A DNA stretch of 64,000 bases from Mytilus galloprovincialis. Its lineage: Eukaryota > Mollusca > Bivalvia > Mytilida > Mytilidae. How positions within the stretch are numbered: the first letter of the stretch is position 1; each line of letters starts with the position of its first letter. The stretch spans positions 95,988,416 through 96,052,415 of the forward strand of contig NC_134840.1 in the NCBI RefSeq assembly GCF_965363235.1, written 5' to 3'. The translations under genes were made by a program, and so were the position numbers. The notes beneath the pieces are model-generated. The model had not been told where the DNA came from. It saw only the letters and a program-made list of their open reading frames with translations, and did not search any database. This document shows, in pieces, positions 42,101-46,425 of this stretch.

Positions 42101-45100
42101 TATAAATACGTACCTGAATATGACATCACTTGACTAGTATAACCAGTGTCAGACTCGGCCAAAACGAACAGTTTTGCACCCCATCGATGCGATTTTTTTC
42201 CAGGCATGTACTGAACTAAGTTGTGTCTTCCTTTAAATCCAACCATGGACTCGTCTACTGTTAGATCTCTTGCAAGATTGTATTTTGTATGAAAAGTGTT
42301 TTTTAAAATATCAAATATTGGCCTAATTTTGTGTCCTGGGTCATAACCTGGAGAACCCCTAGGAATAGCAGTTCTGTTATCATTGCAGTGTAGGAAACGT
42401 AAAATATTTTGAAATCTGTTTCTACTGAAAATCTGCGAAAATGATGGTGAGTGATATAGGTAAGTGTCTCCTGACTTATTCCAATAAGATTCGATGGTTG
42501 GTTTTTTTATCATCCCCATTGTCATCATCAGCCCAACAAATGCTCTCATTTCCGTACGGTCAGTTGGTATCCAGTGATGCATCCTAGAAAAAGTGGGTGA
42601 AGGCTGTTGGTTGGATTGAATAGTTTGTGTTGCATATCTATTTGTTTCAGATACCAAAATATCTATCACATTTGTATCGTTTTCATAATCTACTGTAAAG
42701 TAATCAAAATAATCAATGGTCGGGCGGTGACAGCTGGGCGGTTTTGAGGTGCAGGTGCCTGTACAAAATCGTTTGGAATTACAGGCATAACATAAGTCTC
42801 ATCCGTCGGTACACATATCCATGGACCATGAGAAATGTCACCTGGCTCATCCATATCCTCGTCTGTCTCCATTCCACTTTCATTTTCACTGATATCCGAT
42901 TCATCTCCGTCTTCATTGTAATCAATGTCATCATTTTGCTGAGACATCATTCCAGCTACAGTGACGTCACAAGGACCGGCTATTACGTCATCCGATATAT
43001 GACGTCATGTCCACATGACGTAATATTGAAGGCCCCCCCAAAAAAAACAATACACCGTATCATTTTTAATGTTTAATAAGAAATAAATACAGAAATAAAC
43101 AGGTGCTTGTATAAAATAAAAGTATGGACATATGTGTCCCTCCGGCACTGCCGGTATGGACACATGTGTCCCTCCGGCAGCAAGAGGGTTAAGTTAATGG
43201 TAATTGCAAAGTCGACTAAATTTTTGACAAGAAAATATCCGACTTGAGACACATTGAATTTAATTATAGAAGAAAATGATACTAGTTTGAAATGTGCGAG
43301 TGTATTTGTTGCACTGTTTCACTTTTAGGTAAGCGGAGGGTTTGGCGCCAGCAAACATGCTCTACTTGTCCACATTCTGTATGTATCTGTTCCAAGTCAG
43401 GAGCCTGTAAATTCAGTGGCTGTCGTTTGCTGTTGTATATCAATTGTTTTCCCGTTTATTGTTATGTATTTCAATCAGGCCGTTAATTTTCTCGTTTGAA
43501 TTGTTTTACCTTATTTTATTTCGGGGCCTTTTATAGCTTACTGTGTGGTATTAATTTTGATCATTGTTGAGAGCTTTACTGTGATCTCTAATAGTTAAAT
43601 TCTTTTGTAGAAAATTGTCTCATCGGCAATCATACCCATATTTTTTTCTATTATTTAAAGAGTTTCCGAGTTCTTGTTTTCCGAACGATCTAAGAAGTAT
43701 ATCTATACTGATCACTAGGATGTCAACATCGAGGTTGTAAATTCGATGAACCTCATGTACTAGGAAGTGTCGGTTTCCGGGCGAAGATCGCGGTTGCTTT
43801 CTCTGTGCACTGCGACTTCCTCTGCAAATAAAACGAATTTTGGACGCAATTCCTTTTGGTTTTTTTTTCTGTTGGTGTCTTAAATAATGTATTTTATTGT
43901 ACATGTTATATTCTCTTTGTGGACCCATTTGATAAAAATAACATATGCTTTTCCTTTAGTAGACTGATGCAATTGCGTAAATCACCAACACTCAATCAAT
44001 TAACTTTCATTTAAAGCGTGGGTCAAGTTAAAAATACTTAATAAAAAGGGAAATCACAAAATTACTGAACTCCGGGGAAAATTCAAAACGAAGAATCAAA
44101 TGGCAAAATCAAAAGCTAACACACATCAAACGAATGGATAACAAGTGTCATATTCCTGACTTGGTACAGACATTTTCTTATGTAGAAAATTGTGGATTAA
44201 ACCTGATTTTGTAGCTTCTAAACCATGTTTATTAGTTTTGAAAACAAGAGATGTTTTCGTAATTTTCACATTCATTTACTATTTAAGGAAACAAAAAAAC
44301 AATTCCTGTTTCGTGTTGATCTATTTCATGTTTTGTAAAGCTTATAATTTCAAGCAAATCGAGAGAAAAAACAGATAAAATCACATAACGCTAAATTTCG
44401 TCTTTAATAACCAATAAAATTGTATTAAAAAGAACAGACAAATTCCATAAAAGTATATCATTCGTAAAAGTTTAAGTTTAAAACTTCATACTAGTCTTCC
44501 ATTCAACCTTTTCAAAACTCTACAAAACTATATAAAAAATTAACTCTCAATGTGATACCGTAAACTTTGGTGTGACGTACATTTTATCAATCATTATAGC
44601 TACTTGATAGTTCCACAACTGTTGGTGTTCGGGTTCAATGCAAGAAGAACGTGCCTACTGCCTTTAAGATATACCCATCCTCTCCAATGCTCATATACAT
44701 ATATTTCTAATAGTCCTGGCTTTCTCAACATACAAATAAATCGGTCATCGAATAAAAGAAATCATTAGAATTTATGCAAAACTACATTTTTACGGCATTT
44801 ACCAACCATGTGTTGAAAGGCGCAGAATATATTTTGGTTTATTTGGTCATAATGTTTCTTTAGTTACTTTTTTTTTCTTTCAAATTAACTTAGTTGTAAT
44901 ATAATGCTAATTTTAGGATGAAAATCAATTTTGTGTGTATCTTCAGAAATTGATAATTAACGCTTCACAACAAATATATTACAAAAAAAAACTATGAGAT
45001 TTCTACTTCTATTGGTACCATTTTTATTTAAACCCCTAACATGAAATAGTCCTTGAATATTTGTTATGAAAAAACGTAGATTTACATGAAATATATGACA

Positions 45101-46000
45101 ACAAATCGTAGGCGACAAATCCTAATGTCCATTTACTAAATATCCAACATCTTGTTTCGTTCATAGAACTCAATACGTATACCTAATATTTTTTTTGTCC
45201 TTCAGAGAACATTGTGTAAACCCTTAATATCGCCTTAAGCTTTTATTCACAAAAAACACAATGTGTTTCAAGACTTTACTGGAAGGCAATAAAACATCAT
45301 GTAAAGTACAAGAATTCAAGAAATAACAATAGCACAATAACACAATTGCATGAAGTACCTACTGCTAATTAAGATAATGATATTGGAGTTTGATTAAGAC
45401 TGTAAAGTAAACTCTTTAATGTAAGAAACATTTGACTGGCAAAAGCAGTTTGTCGCTTGGTATCTTTTGTTTAGTAAACGGTAACTTGTTTTCTTTAATC
45501 TCGATAATTTACTCGATTCCCGCTTTCGGTATATATTTCAAATCTGTACTGTATTTTGAATCGTTATGCATTAATGATAAAGGTTACAAAACAATTAAAC
45601 TCTTTAATCAAACAATTTCATGGTGACCAAATTGAATGTTCGCTTGTTGAATAAAACTGTATTCGTTTTTTATGAATGCAAGTTTACAGGAAATTTGTTA
45701 TTTGCATCATTTTTTTTCTTTTCATTAAAACTTAATACATCCAATAAATTGTGCATCCCATGAATTCTTATTATTAATGCAAAGTTTAAATGAAATATAA
45801 CTTAACAACTTTCCATTCTTATATTATATATTTTGTTTTTAGCCAGCGACAGTAAGCCAGTTATCATAGGAGGATTTGTAGCAGGCTTCTTACTCTTAGG
45901 TGCTGTTCTTGTGTTCATCGGATGGAAAATTAATGTTGGGCGTAAAAAAGATGTTGATTCAACAACCCCATCCACAGAACCTGCTGTGTTTACTGCTTGA
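2935..46000 (+). CDS. Membrane-anchored furin/kexin-type proprotein convertase (gene 1, whole span, 15 exons)
   Basis: The exons are 2935-3177, 5538-5642, 7251-7331, 10630-10758, 10975-11039, 11465-11553, 16908-17080, 18846-19049, 19358-19461, 24658-24767, 26441-26558, 29368-29672, 30232-30288, 31731-31979 and 45843-46000. They join in frame to 729 codons plus a stop. The family is a calcium-dependent subtilase (S8B) that cleaves secretory proproteins after basic residues in the late secretory pathway. Visible parts are a signal peptide, prodomain, catalytic Asp172 (VIDDGV), His209 (SHGT), oxyanion Asn310 (ASGNG), Ser381 (GTSFSAP), P domain (about 430-590), Ser/Thr-rich stalk (about 595-677), transmembrane helix (684-705) and tail. 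Human furin is 794 residues. Unlike furin, there is no Cys-rich repeat, so the layout is closer to yeast Kex2. The likely auto-cleavage site is RQPR (125-128), not the usual RxKR. Exon choices are read by eye and need transcript support. Confidence 0.9.
3715..4400 (+). repeat. Dispersed repeat, about 0.7 kb, in intron 1
   Basis: The stretch from 'TTATGGTATTGTTCTATTAT' through 'GACGTCAGACACGCGAA' to 'GGAGTTCAGTATTTTTGTGA' recurs in reverse orientation at 63230-63990. Its right part (about 4195-4400) also recurs at 19650-19830 (-), 23405-23590 (+), 44030-44230 (-) and 63240-63480 (-). No protein-coding potential is seen. Confidence 0.8.
5050..5270 (+). repeat. Dispersed repeat (GGCCAGCTGA family), fragment
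   Basis: This fragment runs from 'GGGGCCAGCTGAGGACGACC' to 'CTCTTTGACATACTCCCCAT'. Related fragments are at 11270-11430 and 14940-15140. It lies in intron 1 and has no coding capacity. Confidence 0.65.
5339..5460 (+). repeat. Two-copy tandem duplication, about 61 bp
   Basis: Two adjacent copies share 'GTTATAGAATCTGCTTGTCG' and 'ACTTGTAACGACATAACACT', with only a few differences. They are intronic in gene 1. Confidence 0.9.
5538..5642 (+). CDS. Gene 1 exon 2: prodomain, central part
   Basis: Thirty-five codons, phase 0 at both ends, acceptor GTTTCAG|ATT and donor GAG|GTGATA. The protein starts IGDNFYYIFDMDRVTRK and corresponds to the convertase prodomain segment around 'FGDYYHF'. Confidence 0.85.
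6540..7160 (-). repeat. Dispersed hammerhead-bearing repeat, reverse copy
   Basis: Reverse-strand copy of the family at 530-1110. It has a degenerate hammerhead at about 7008-7055 (CTGATCA core), and the CGCTGTTCGAAAGTCATAAA end lies at about 6581-6600. The open frame inside it has no domain. It lies in intron 2 of gene 1. The rest of that intron (5643-6539) shows nothing recognisable. Confidence 0.75.
7251..7331 (+). CDS. Gene 1 exon 3: end of prodomain with putative auto-cleavage site
   Basis: Twenty-seven codons, acceptor GGTAG|GTAGAG and donor TTG|GTAAGT, phase 0. The frame reads EFIQQEVRQPRVLK then DPEWYKLWHL, aligning with furin PEVQWLEQQV and the WYL segment. RQPR (residues 125-128) fits a minimal RxxR cleavage site. 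Nearby alternative acceptors (for example 7264) would shorten it by a few codons. Confidence 0.85.
7640..7760 (-). repeat. Dispersed repeat (GAGACAACTCTCCACAAG family), fragment
   Basis: On the minus strand this matches the family whose longest copy is 15360-15760. Fragments also lie at 11990-12040, 13440-13650, 27250-27330, 31490-31530, 43280-43640, 54790-55030 and 55160-55480. Confidence 0.65.
7850..8870 (+). repeat. Degraded direct repeats split by a hammerhead-family copy
   Basis: Three degenerate units (about 7870-7990, 8040-8200 and 8707-8870) share phrases such as 'ACTGATAGTTCA', 'CAGTGCTG', 'GATTTACCTTCA' and 'AAATATTTGAATGAC'. The last unit is separated from the others by a copy of the hammerhead-family body at 8390-8710. 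No gene is seen. Confidence 0.55.
9071..10339. mobile_element. Giant imperfect palindrome / fold-back element with AT-rich subterminal repeats
   Basis: The left half from TATTGGTTGCAAA (9071) is matched in reverse by the right half ending TTTACAACCAATA (10339). Each arm has an AT-rich array of degenerate units such as 'CATTTAAATGGTATA' (9080-9380 and 10100-10320). Inside these, paired stretches include 'ACAACCTTTGT' with 'ACAAAGGTTGCTGT', and a long match around 'AATTTGACACACAACCTGTTC' (about 9496 and 9890). The pairing continues inward to 'ATACATGTAATAATGACGTT' (about 9665) near a centre at about 9740. No transposase is encoded, so this is probably a non-autonomous DNA transposon. It lies in intron 3 of gene 1. 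Confidence 0.75.
10630..10758 (+). CDS. Gene 1 exon 4: start of catalytic domain with catalytic Asp
   Basis: Forty-three codons, acceptor ATTTTCAG|AAT and donor GTA|GTAAGT, phase 0. The protein contains AWNYGYTGRGIKIAVIDDGV, the highly conserved convertase Asp motif (Asp172), then DHLDLVSNV. The frame is open further upstream, but only this acceptor keeps the phase and the alignment. Confidence 0.95.
10975..11039 (+). CDS. Gene 1 exon 5: catalytic domain
   Basis: Sixty-five bases, acceptor TTTCAG|GAC and donor AGCAG|GTGAAT, leaving two bases. It encodes DTVNDYDYVDDDYNPMPPYGS, the acidic, Asp/Tyr-rich strand that precedes the active-site His in convertases. Confidence 0.93.
11465..11553 (+). 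CDS. Gene 1 exon 6: catalytic His exon
   Basis: Acceptor TTTTTAG|TCATGG, donor GTTG|GTAAGT. The joined codon gives SHGTKVAGLIAA with His209, followed by NECIVGVAHHSSIVG, as in furin HGTRCAGEVAA and GVGVAYNARIGG. Confidence 0.95.
12060..12190 (-). repeat. Hammerhead-family fragment, reverse
   Basis: The reverse strand keeps an exact CTGATGA core, a stem II of GTTT/AAAC and GAAACGC, followed by ATGTCTGATGTTT. Stem I pairs only partly. It lies in intron 6 of gene 1. Confidence 0.7.
12700..13410 (+). repeat. Dispersed hammerhead-bearing repeat, forward copy
   Basis: Full-length-looking copy: leader at about 12713, degenerate hammerhead at about 12800-12845 (CTGGTGA and GACGAGGCGCG), then the body 12960-13410 ending near 'CAACGGTATACTACTGTTGC'. 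The several short open frames here are products of the repeat. Confidence 0.75.
13440..13925. repeat. Two abutting dispersed repeats
   Basis: 13440-13650 is a forward fragment of the GAGACAACTCTCCACAAG family ('GTGCCAATGAGACAACTCTC'). 13665-13925 is a reverse copy of the hammerhead-family body ('CGCTGTTCGAAAGTCGTAAA' to 'GGTTGAACCTGGTTTATG'). Confidence 0.7.
13935..14285 (-). repeat. Dispersed repeat (TGATCTCAGGTGCTCC family), reverse
   Basis: Matches in reverse a family also present at 18080-18370 (+), 25295-26200 (-) and 50765-51097 (+). Shared phrases are 'GGTGATCTCAGGTGCTCCGG', 'CACATGTGGCACCCGTCGTG' and 'CGAAAATAAACTGACAACGC'. The 105-residue minus-strand frame here is repeat-derived. 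Confidence 0.75.
14940..15140 (+). repeat. Dispersed repeat (GGCCAGCTGA family)
   Basis: Contains 'GGGGCCAGCTGAAGCATGCC' and 'TGGTGGCCTTCGGCTG', shared with 11270-11430 and 5050-5270. It lies in intron 6. Confidence 0.65.
15360..15760 (+). repeat. Dispersed repeat (GAGACAACTCTCCACAAG family), longest copy
   Basis: Runs from 'AGAAGATGTGGTATGAATTC' through 'ATGAGCAAAGCCCATACCGC' and the CCTGGCTTGTGACATGCACA segment to 'TGGACCAGTGGTGTACC'. Non-coding; probably an old SINE- or MITE-like family. The remainder of intron 6 up to 16907 shows no gene. Confidence 0.7.
16908..17080 (+). CDS. Gene 1 exon 7: catalytic domain
   Basis: Acceptor ATTTTAG|GCG, donor AAT|GTAAGT, 173 bases, ends in phase 0. 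It encodes VRLLGSRGLTDSEEAQALN, then IYSNSWGLTDG and GPGTLTKEALKAGVQN, matching furin VRMLDGEVTDAVEA, IYSASWGPEDDG and the following helix. Confidence 0.95.
17220..17960 (+). pseudogene. Decayed Tc1/mariner-type transposon
   Basis: The frame 17607-17819 reads FMDDNARPHRSRAV, then LPWPPLSPDLNTMEHIRD, the DDE-domain motifs of Tc1-like transposases (second Asp in DDNARPH, Pro-Asp-Leu-Asn before the Glu). Upstream, 'GTGATCGTATGGGGTGCAGC' matches the conserved SVxVWG segment but stops follow, so the gene is broken. It lies in intron 7 of gene 1. Its terminal repeats are not clear; 'ACACTCAAAAAAGTTATAAG' at 17219 may be the left end. Confidence 0.75.
18080..18370 (+). repeat. Dispersed repeat (TGATCTCAGGTGCTCC family), forward
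   Basis: Forward copy with 'ACCTGAGATCACCCCCAG', 'GGGTTTGTGTTGCTTATTCT', 'TTTCGATTTATGAGTTTAAC' and 'GTCCCTCTGGTATCTTTCGT'. It lies in intron 7. The remainder (18371-18845) has no recognisable feature. Confidence 0.7.
18846..19049 (+). CDS. Gene 1 exon 8: oxyanion-hole Asn exon
   Basis: Sixty-eight codons, acceptor GAGCAG|GGT, donor TTA|GTGAGT, phase 0. GKGVIFIFASGNGMTDDNCN carries Asn310; then GYVNSIYTVAITS and WYSEVCAPALAATYGG match furin WYSEACSSTLATTYSSG. Confidence 0.95.
19358..19461 (+). CDS. Gene 1 exon 9: catalytic Ser exon
   Basis: Acceptor TTCTCAG|ACT, donor GCAAA|GTAAGT. It encodes DECLTNGTQGTSFSAPIASG and then IIALALQA. The nucleophile is Ser381 in GTSFSAP; furin has GTSASAP. 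Confidence 0.96.
19650..20480 (-). repeat. Two reverse dispersed repeats in intron 9
   Basis: 19650-19830 matches the right part of the 3715-4400 family ('CTGACTTGGTACAGTCATTT', 'GGATTAAACCTGGTTTTAT'). 20150-20480 is a reverse hammerhead-family copy with a badly decayed ribozyme at about 20343-20390. Confidence 0.65.
20755..21080 (+). repeat. Rearranged hammerhead-family copy with intact ribozyme
   Basis: 20760-20840 holds 'CATAAAACCAGGTTCAACCT' and 'TCCAAGTCAGTAAAATGGCA' from the family body. 20941-21080 holds the ribozyme and its flanks, in the opposite order to the usual copies. Confidence 0.65.
20993..21036 (+). ncRNA. Hammerhead self-cleaving ribozyme, intact core
   Basis: All parts of a type I hammerhead can be laid out. 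Stem I is GCGTCA paired with TGGCGT (two G-U pairs); the core is CTGATGA (20999-21005). Stem II is GTC/GAC closing the loop TTTTGTA, then GAA. Stem III is ACGC/GCGT with essentially no loop, and the cleavage nucleotide is C21030 in GTC. Hammerheads of this minimal form are known from schistosomes and from metazoan retrozymes and Penelope-like elements. Activity is inferred. Short stem III forms usually cut best as dimeric RNA. Confidence 0.8.
21530..22240 (-). repeat. Dispersed hammerhead-bearing repeat, reverse copy
   Basis: Starts with the CGCTGTTCAAAACTCATAAA end and carries GGTTGAACTGGTTTTGTGGC at about 21920. A decayed hammerhead lies at about 22090-22140. A short duplicated tail ('CGCCCAGATATAAAAGATCG') repeats at 22370-22395. 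Confidence 0.75.
22240..24060. repeat. Repeat-rich part of intron 9
   Basis: A direct repeat, 'CCATTAACGATTGCCAAATA', occurs at about 22517 and 23382. 23405-23590 is a forward copy of the right part of the 3715-4400 family. 23860-24060 is a fragment of the hammerhead-family body ('TTCAGTGTTTCTGTTGTTCC'). No gene is seen; 24061-24657 shows nothing recognisable. Confidence 0.55.
24658..24767 (+). CDS. Gene 1 exon 10: end of catalytic domain
   Basis: Acceptor TTTACAG|TCC, donor GAAT|GTGAGT. With two bases from exon 9 it reads NPNLTWRDVQHLIVLTSSRK, then DWSVNGANKE, matching furin NKNLTWRDMQHLVVQTSK and DWATNGVGRK. Confidence 0.95.
25295..26200 (-). repeat. Extended copy of the TGATCTCAGGTGCTCC repeat, reverse
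   Basis: From 'AGAGGGACGAAAAATACCAG' and the 'GATCTCAGGTGCTCCGGAAG' core (25468) it extends through a GC-richer segment (25590-25990) with 'GCTACAGGACGGGTGCCCCT'. A second related end lies at 26040-26200 ('GGTGATCTCAGGTGCACCGG'). The two related ends suggest one longer element or two insertions. Intron 10 of gene 1. Confidence 0.65.
26441..26558 (+). CDS. Gene 1 exon 11: start of P domain
   Basis: Acceptor TTTTGCAG|TTA, donor TTTTAT|GTAGGT (the next GT would introduce a stop). It encodes FSQVLGYGLMDAKTMVSKA, then SWTTVPVQHIFTT; furin has HSYGYGLLDAGAMV and NWTTV. This links the catalytic and P domains. Confidence 0.93.
26559..27390. other. Intron 11, left part
   Basis: 26559-26990 shows nothing. 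27000-27240 is less AT-rich than its surroundings ('GAGCCGCGGTGCATAGCGCG') and may be part of an unrecognised repeat; its open frames on both strands have no domain. 27250-27330 is a fragment of the GAGACAACTCTCCACAAG family. Confidence 0.4.
27391..29187 (+). mobile_element. AGCTCACCTGGCCC repeat element with three internal units
   Basis: The left end forms a small hairpin (AGCTCACCTGGCCC, then GGGCCAAGTGAGCT). The body repeats a unit of about 480-500 bp three times, marked by 'CCAACCAAGATGGCCGCCAT' at about 27580, 28080 and 28582 and 'GGTCAAGATCTATCTGCCCT' after each. The right end has 'GAGCGACACCGGCTCTTGAG'. A reverse copy is at 47738-48807 and a partial one at 46426-47310. It is non-coding and lies in intron 11. 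Confidence 0.8.
29195..29270 (+). repeat. Decayed hammerhead-family fragment
   Basis: 'GAGCGTCACTAGTGATTATT', then CTGGCGTAAAAACTTTAAGC, keep the ends of the ribozyme region, but the core and stem II are lost. Confidence 0.6.
29368..29672 (+). CDS. Gene 1 exon 12: main P-domain exon
   Basis: 305 bases, acceptor ATTTTAG|TTC, donor ATTG|GTAAGT. It encodes FLEHVTVQIDFSYSQYRG, then TELNLVSPSGTESNLL and WWENPVGTWRLKVGSYKGNS, which align with furin LEHAQARLTLSYNRRGDL, HLVSPMGTRSTLL and DPSGEWVLEI. The P domain is a beta barrel needed for folding and stability of the catalytic domain. Confidence 0.95.
30232..30288 (+). CDS. Gene 1 exon 13: last P-domain strand
   Basis: Fifty-seven bases, acceptor TTTGTAG|TAT, donor ACAC|GTGAGT. 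It encodes LLVSWSITFYGTSHNPIT; furin has KFTLVLYGTA. It matches the exon of gene 2 at 59387-59434 in sequence and in phase. Confidence 0.92.
30500..31280 (-). repeat. Hammerhead-family copy split by a MITE
   Basis: Reverse copy of the family body: 'CGCTGTTCAAAAGTCATAAA' on the left and 'CCTCGTTTTGTGGCTAGCCA' on the right. It is interrupted inside the phrase 'TATAA / GGAAAAC' by the inverted-repeat element at 30596-31055. It lies in intron 13. Confidence 0.75.
30596..31055. mobile_element. MITE of about 0.46 kb nested in a hammerhead-family repeat
   Basis: The left end GGGGTCACACCACCAATTA is matched in reverse by the right end TAATTGGTGGTATGCCACC. It is non-coding. The sequence either side reads as an uninterrupted host repeat apart from a few duplicated A residues. 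Confidence 0.7.
31731..31979 (+). CDS. Gene 1 exon 14: Ser/Thr-rich stalk
   Basis: 249 bases, acceptor AATCAACAG|AAG, donor TTTAA|GTAAGT. About 83 residues dominated by Thr and Ser (for example FFSTTTPSASISTSFTEP and ISDWTTLSTKPTTPS) and probably O-glycosylated. In gene 2 the positional counterpart is a 513-codon exon with the same entry and exit phases. Non-repetitive here. Confidence 0.9.
32753..33376. mobile_element. MITE with about 30-bp inverted ends
   Basis: The left end AAGGGTACCCAAATTGCACC, followed by TATTT, and the right end AAATAGGTGCAATTTGGGTA, followed by CCGTCACGTTAC, are inverted copies. There is no coding capacity. It lies in intron 14, with the left end around 32753-32787 and the right end around 33347-33376. 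Confidence 0.75.
33377..34540. other. Intron 14 sequence without recognised gene
   Basis: AT-rich and non-coding. A phrase of the form GTCTACCAAaATGTCACA occurs twice, at about 34084 and 34294, suggesting an old duplication or the ends of a decayed element. Confidence 0.45.
34554..34597 (+). ncRNA. Hammerhead ribozyme, one core substitution
   Basis: Same layout as 20993-21036: stem I GCGTCA/TGGCGT, stem II GTC/GAC around TTTTTTA, stem III ACGC/GCGT, cleavage C at 34591. The core reads CTGATGG, so the last conserved A is changed and activity is doubtful. Flanks 34540-34640 match the same repeat family. Confidence 0.75.
35041..35358 (+). pseudogene. BEL/Pao-like gag N-terminal fragment
   Basis: 105 codons from ATG to a TGA at the deletion junction. 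The product is basic at the start (MSTAKMKTRRAGHRG), then rich in Glu and Lys with heptad-like spacing (a probable coiled coil), as at the N terminus of BEL/Pao gag. It stops at about 35350, where integrase coding begins in another frame. Confidence 0.7.
35348..35932 (+). pseudogene. BEL/Pao-like integrase fragment
   Basis: The open frame begins at the deletion junction with TGVDFAG (first catalytic Asp), has VYSDNALTF (second Asp) and PWYGGWWERLVG (Glu), then INDRPITY and PLTPSHLL near the end, typical of Pao integrases. There is no start codon or zinc-binding N terminus. A stop at 35930-35932 breaks it from the C-terminal segment. Confidence 0.85.
35935..36204 (+). pseudogene. BEL/Pao-like pol C-terminal domain (DUF5641-like)
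   Basis: The frame reads HFAKRWRMEYL, then VKIGSVVQIMD and VVRAVKLRTSNG, ending RPIVKLVPLE, the usual C terminus of BEL/Pao pol proteins. It is in a different frame from the integrase, so the element has a frameshift near 35930 as well as the large deletion. Confidence 0.8.
36791..43188 (-). mobile_element. piggyBac-type DNA transposon, 6.4 kb
   Basis: The ends are 14-bp perfect inverted repeats (CCCTCTTGCTGCCG at 36791; CGGCAGCAAGAGGG ending 43188), flanked by TTAA at 36787-36790 and 43189-43192, as expected for piggyBac cut-and-paste insertion. The right end carries two tandem copies of ATGGACAYATGTGTCCCTCC (43133-43175). The transposase is on the minus strand in five exons. Between its stop (39861) and the left end lie 3 kb of AT-rich DNA without genes, in which 'TTTGACGTTTGCGTATCCAA' occurs twice (37251 and 39064). 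It is inserted in intron 14 of gene 1, opposite to the gene. Confidence 0.92.
39861..42950 (-). CDS. piggyBac-type transposase, five exons, possible frameshift in exon 1
   Basis: Exons on the minus strand are 42950-42114, 41805-41484, 41028-40844, 40511-40329 and 40045-39861, all with GT-AG introns of 283-455 bp and matching phases; about 570 residues. The first part is acidic (many Asp and Glu, residues 1-40). The DDE core shows LTVDESMVGFKGR (first Asp), LVLDNAFTSPTL (second) and NRKMGGVDLADQ (third and following Asp). The last exon is a Cys-rich zinc finger (CHVC, WCPDC, LCLGYC, YHKC). In exon 1 the acidic frame from ATG 42950 and the frame carrying DYFDYF and ETNRYA are one base out of register, somewhere between about 42805 and 42690. 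It is therefore either inactivated or contains a sequencing error. Confidence 0.85.
43280..44230 (-). repeat. Dispersed repeats right of the piggyBac element
   Basis: 43280-43640 matches the GAGACAACTCTCCACAAG family in reverse ('CCAAGTCAGGAGCCTGTAAA', 'GGGGCCTTTTATAGCTTAC'). 43660-43830 is a GC-richer piece ('GCGAAGATCGCGGTTGCTTT') of unknown type. 44030-44230 matches in reverse the right part of the 3715-4400 family. The rest of intron 14 (44231-45842) shows no gene. Confidence 0.6.
45843..46000 (+). CDS. Gene 1 exon 15: transmembrane helix, cytoplasmic tail and stop
   Basis: 158 bases, acceptor GTTTTTAG|CCA, TGA at 45998-46000. It encodes SDSKPVIIGGFVAGFLLLG, then AVLVFIGW (helix 684-705), a basic stop-transfer KINVGRKK and a Thr-rich tail ending AVFTA. 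The tail lacks the acidic cluster and tyrosine-based sorting motifs known from furin, so trafficking may differ. Confidence 0.93.
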
Positions 46001-46346
46001 ATTGGAACTGTCACAGAAAGAAAAAGTTAAAATCCGACAATAATTTCAGGGTTTAACAGTAATACAATGCGCTGGCATTATTCGATCTATGCAGACCTTG
46101 TTATATATGTTCAGACCTATATGAGTATTTGTACCATATGGTCATGACGATATAATTATATCTCATATGGTCCAATTCTACGCGTTTATTTTTATCATAG
46201 TTTTAATTGTGCAGGAGAAACATTAATAATGCGCAATGCTCAAGTATCCAACCATTGTATTTTTCCTCAGCAAGTAAGAAACCCAAGTAGTATGTTTTGT
46301 ACAAAAATAATTTCTCAAAATGTTGTATTGCAGTTGCTTTTTTTTA

Positions 46347-46359
46347 AATAAAGAATAAA
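46347..46359 (+). promoter_or_regulatory. Poly(A) signals of gene 1
   Basis: Two AATAAA hexamers (46347-46352 and 46354-46359), followed by a T/G-rich stretch, 347 bases after the stop. This is the likely 3' end of the gene 1 transcript. Confidence 0.7.
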
Positions 46360-46425
46360 GTTTTGTTCAAATTATTTCAGAAAAACATCTTCGTATCTTT
46401 ATATTGTGGTACATTGCAAGGAGAC

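Noticed and set aside
42744..43076. 110-codon plus-strand frame
   Set aside because: Antisense to the acidic start of the piggyBac transposase; a shadow frame.
43620..43928. 102-codon basic minus-strand frame
   Set aside because: Lies in repeat-derived DNA; Lys/Arg-rich low complexity without any motif.
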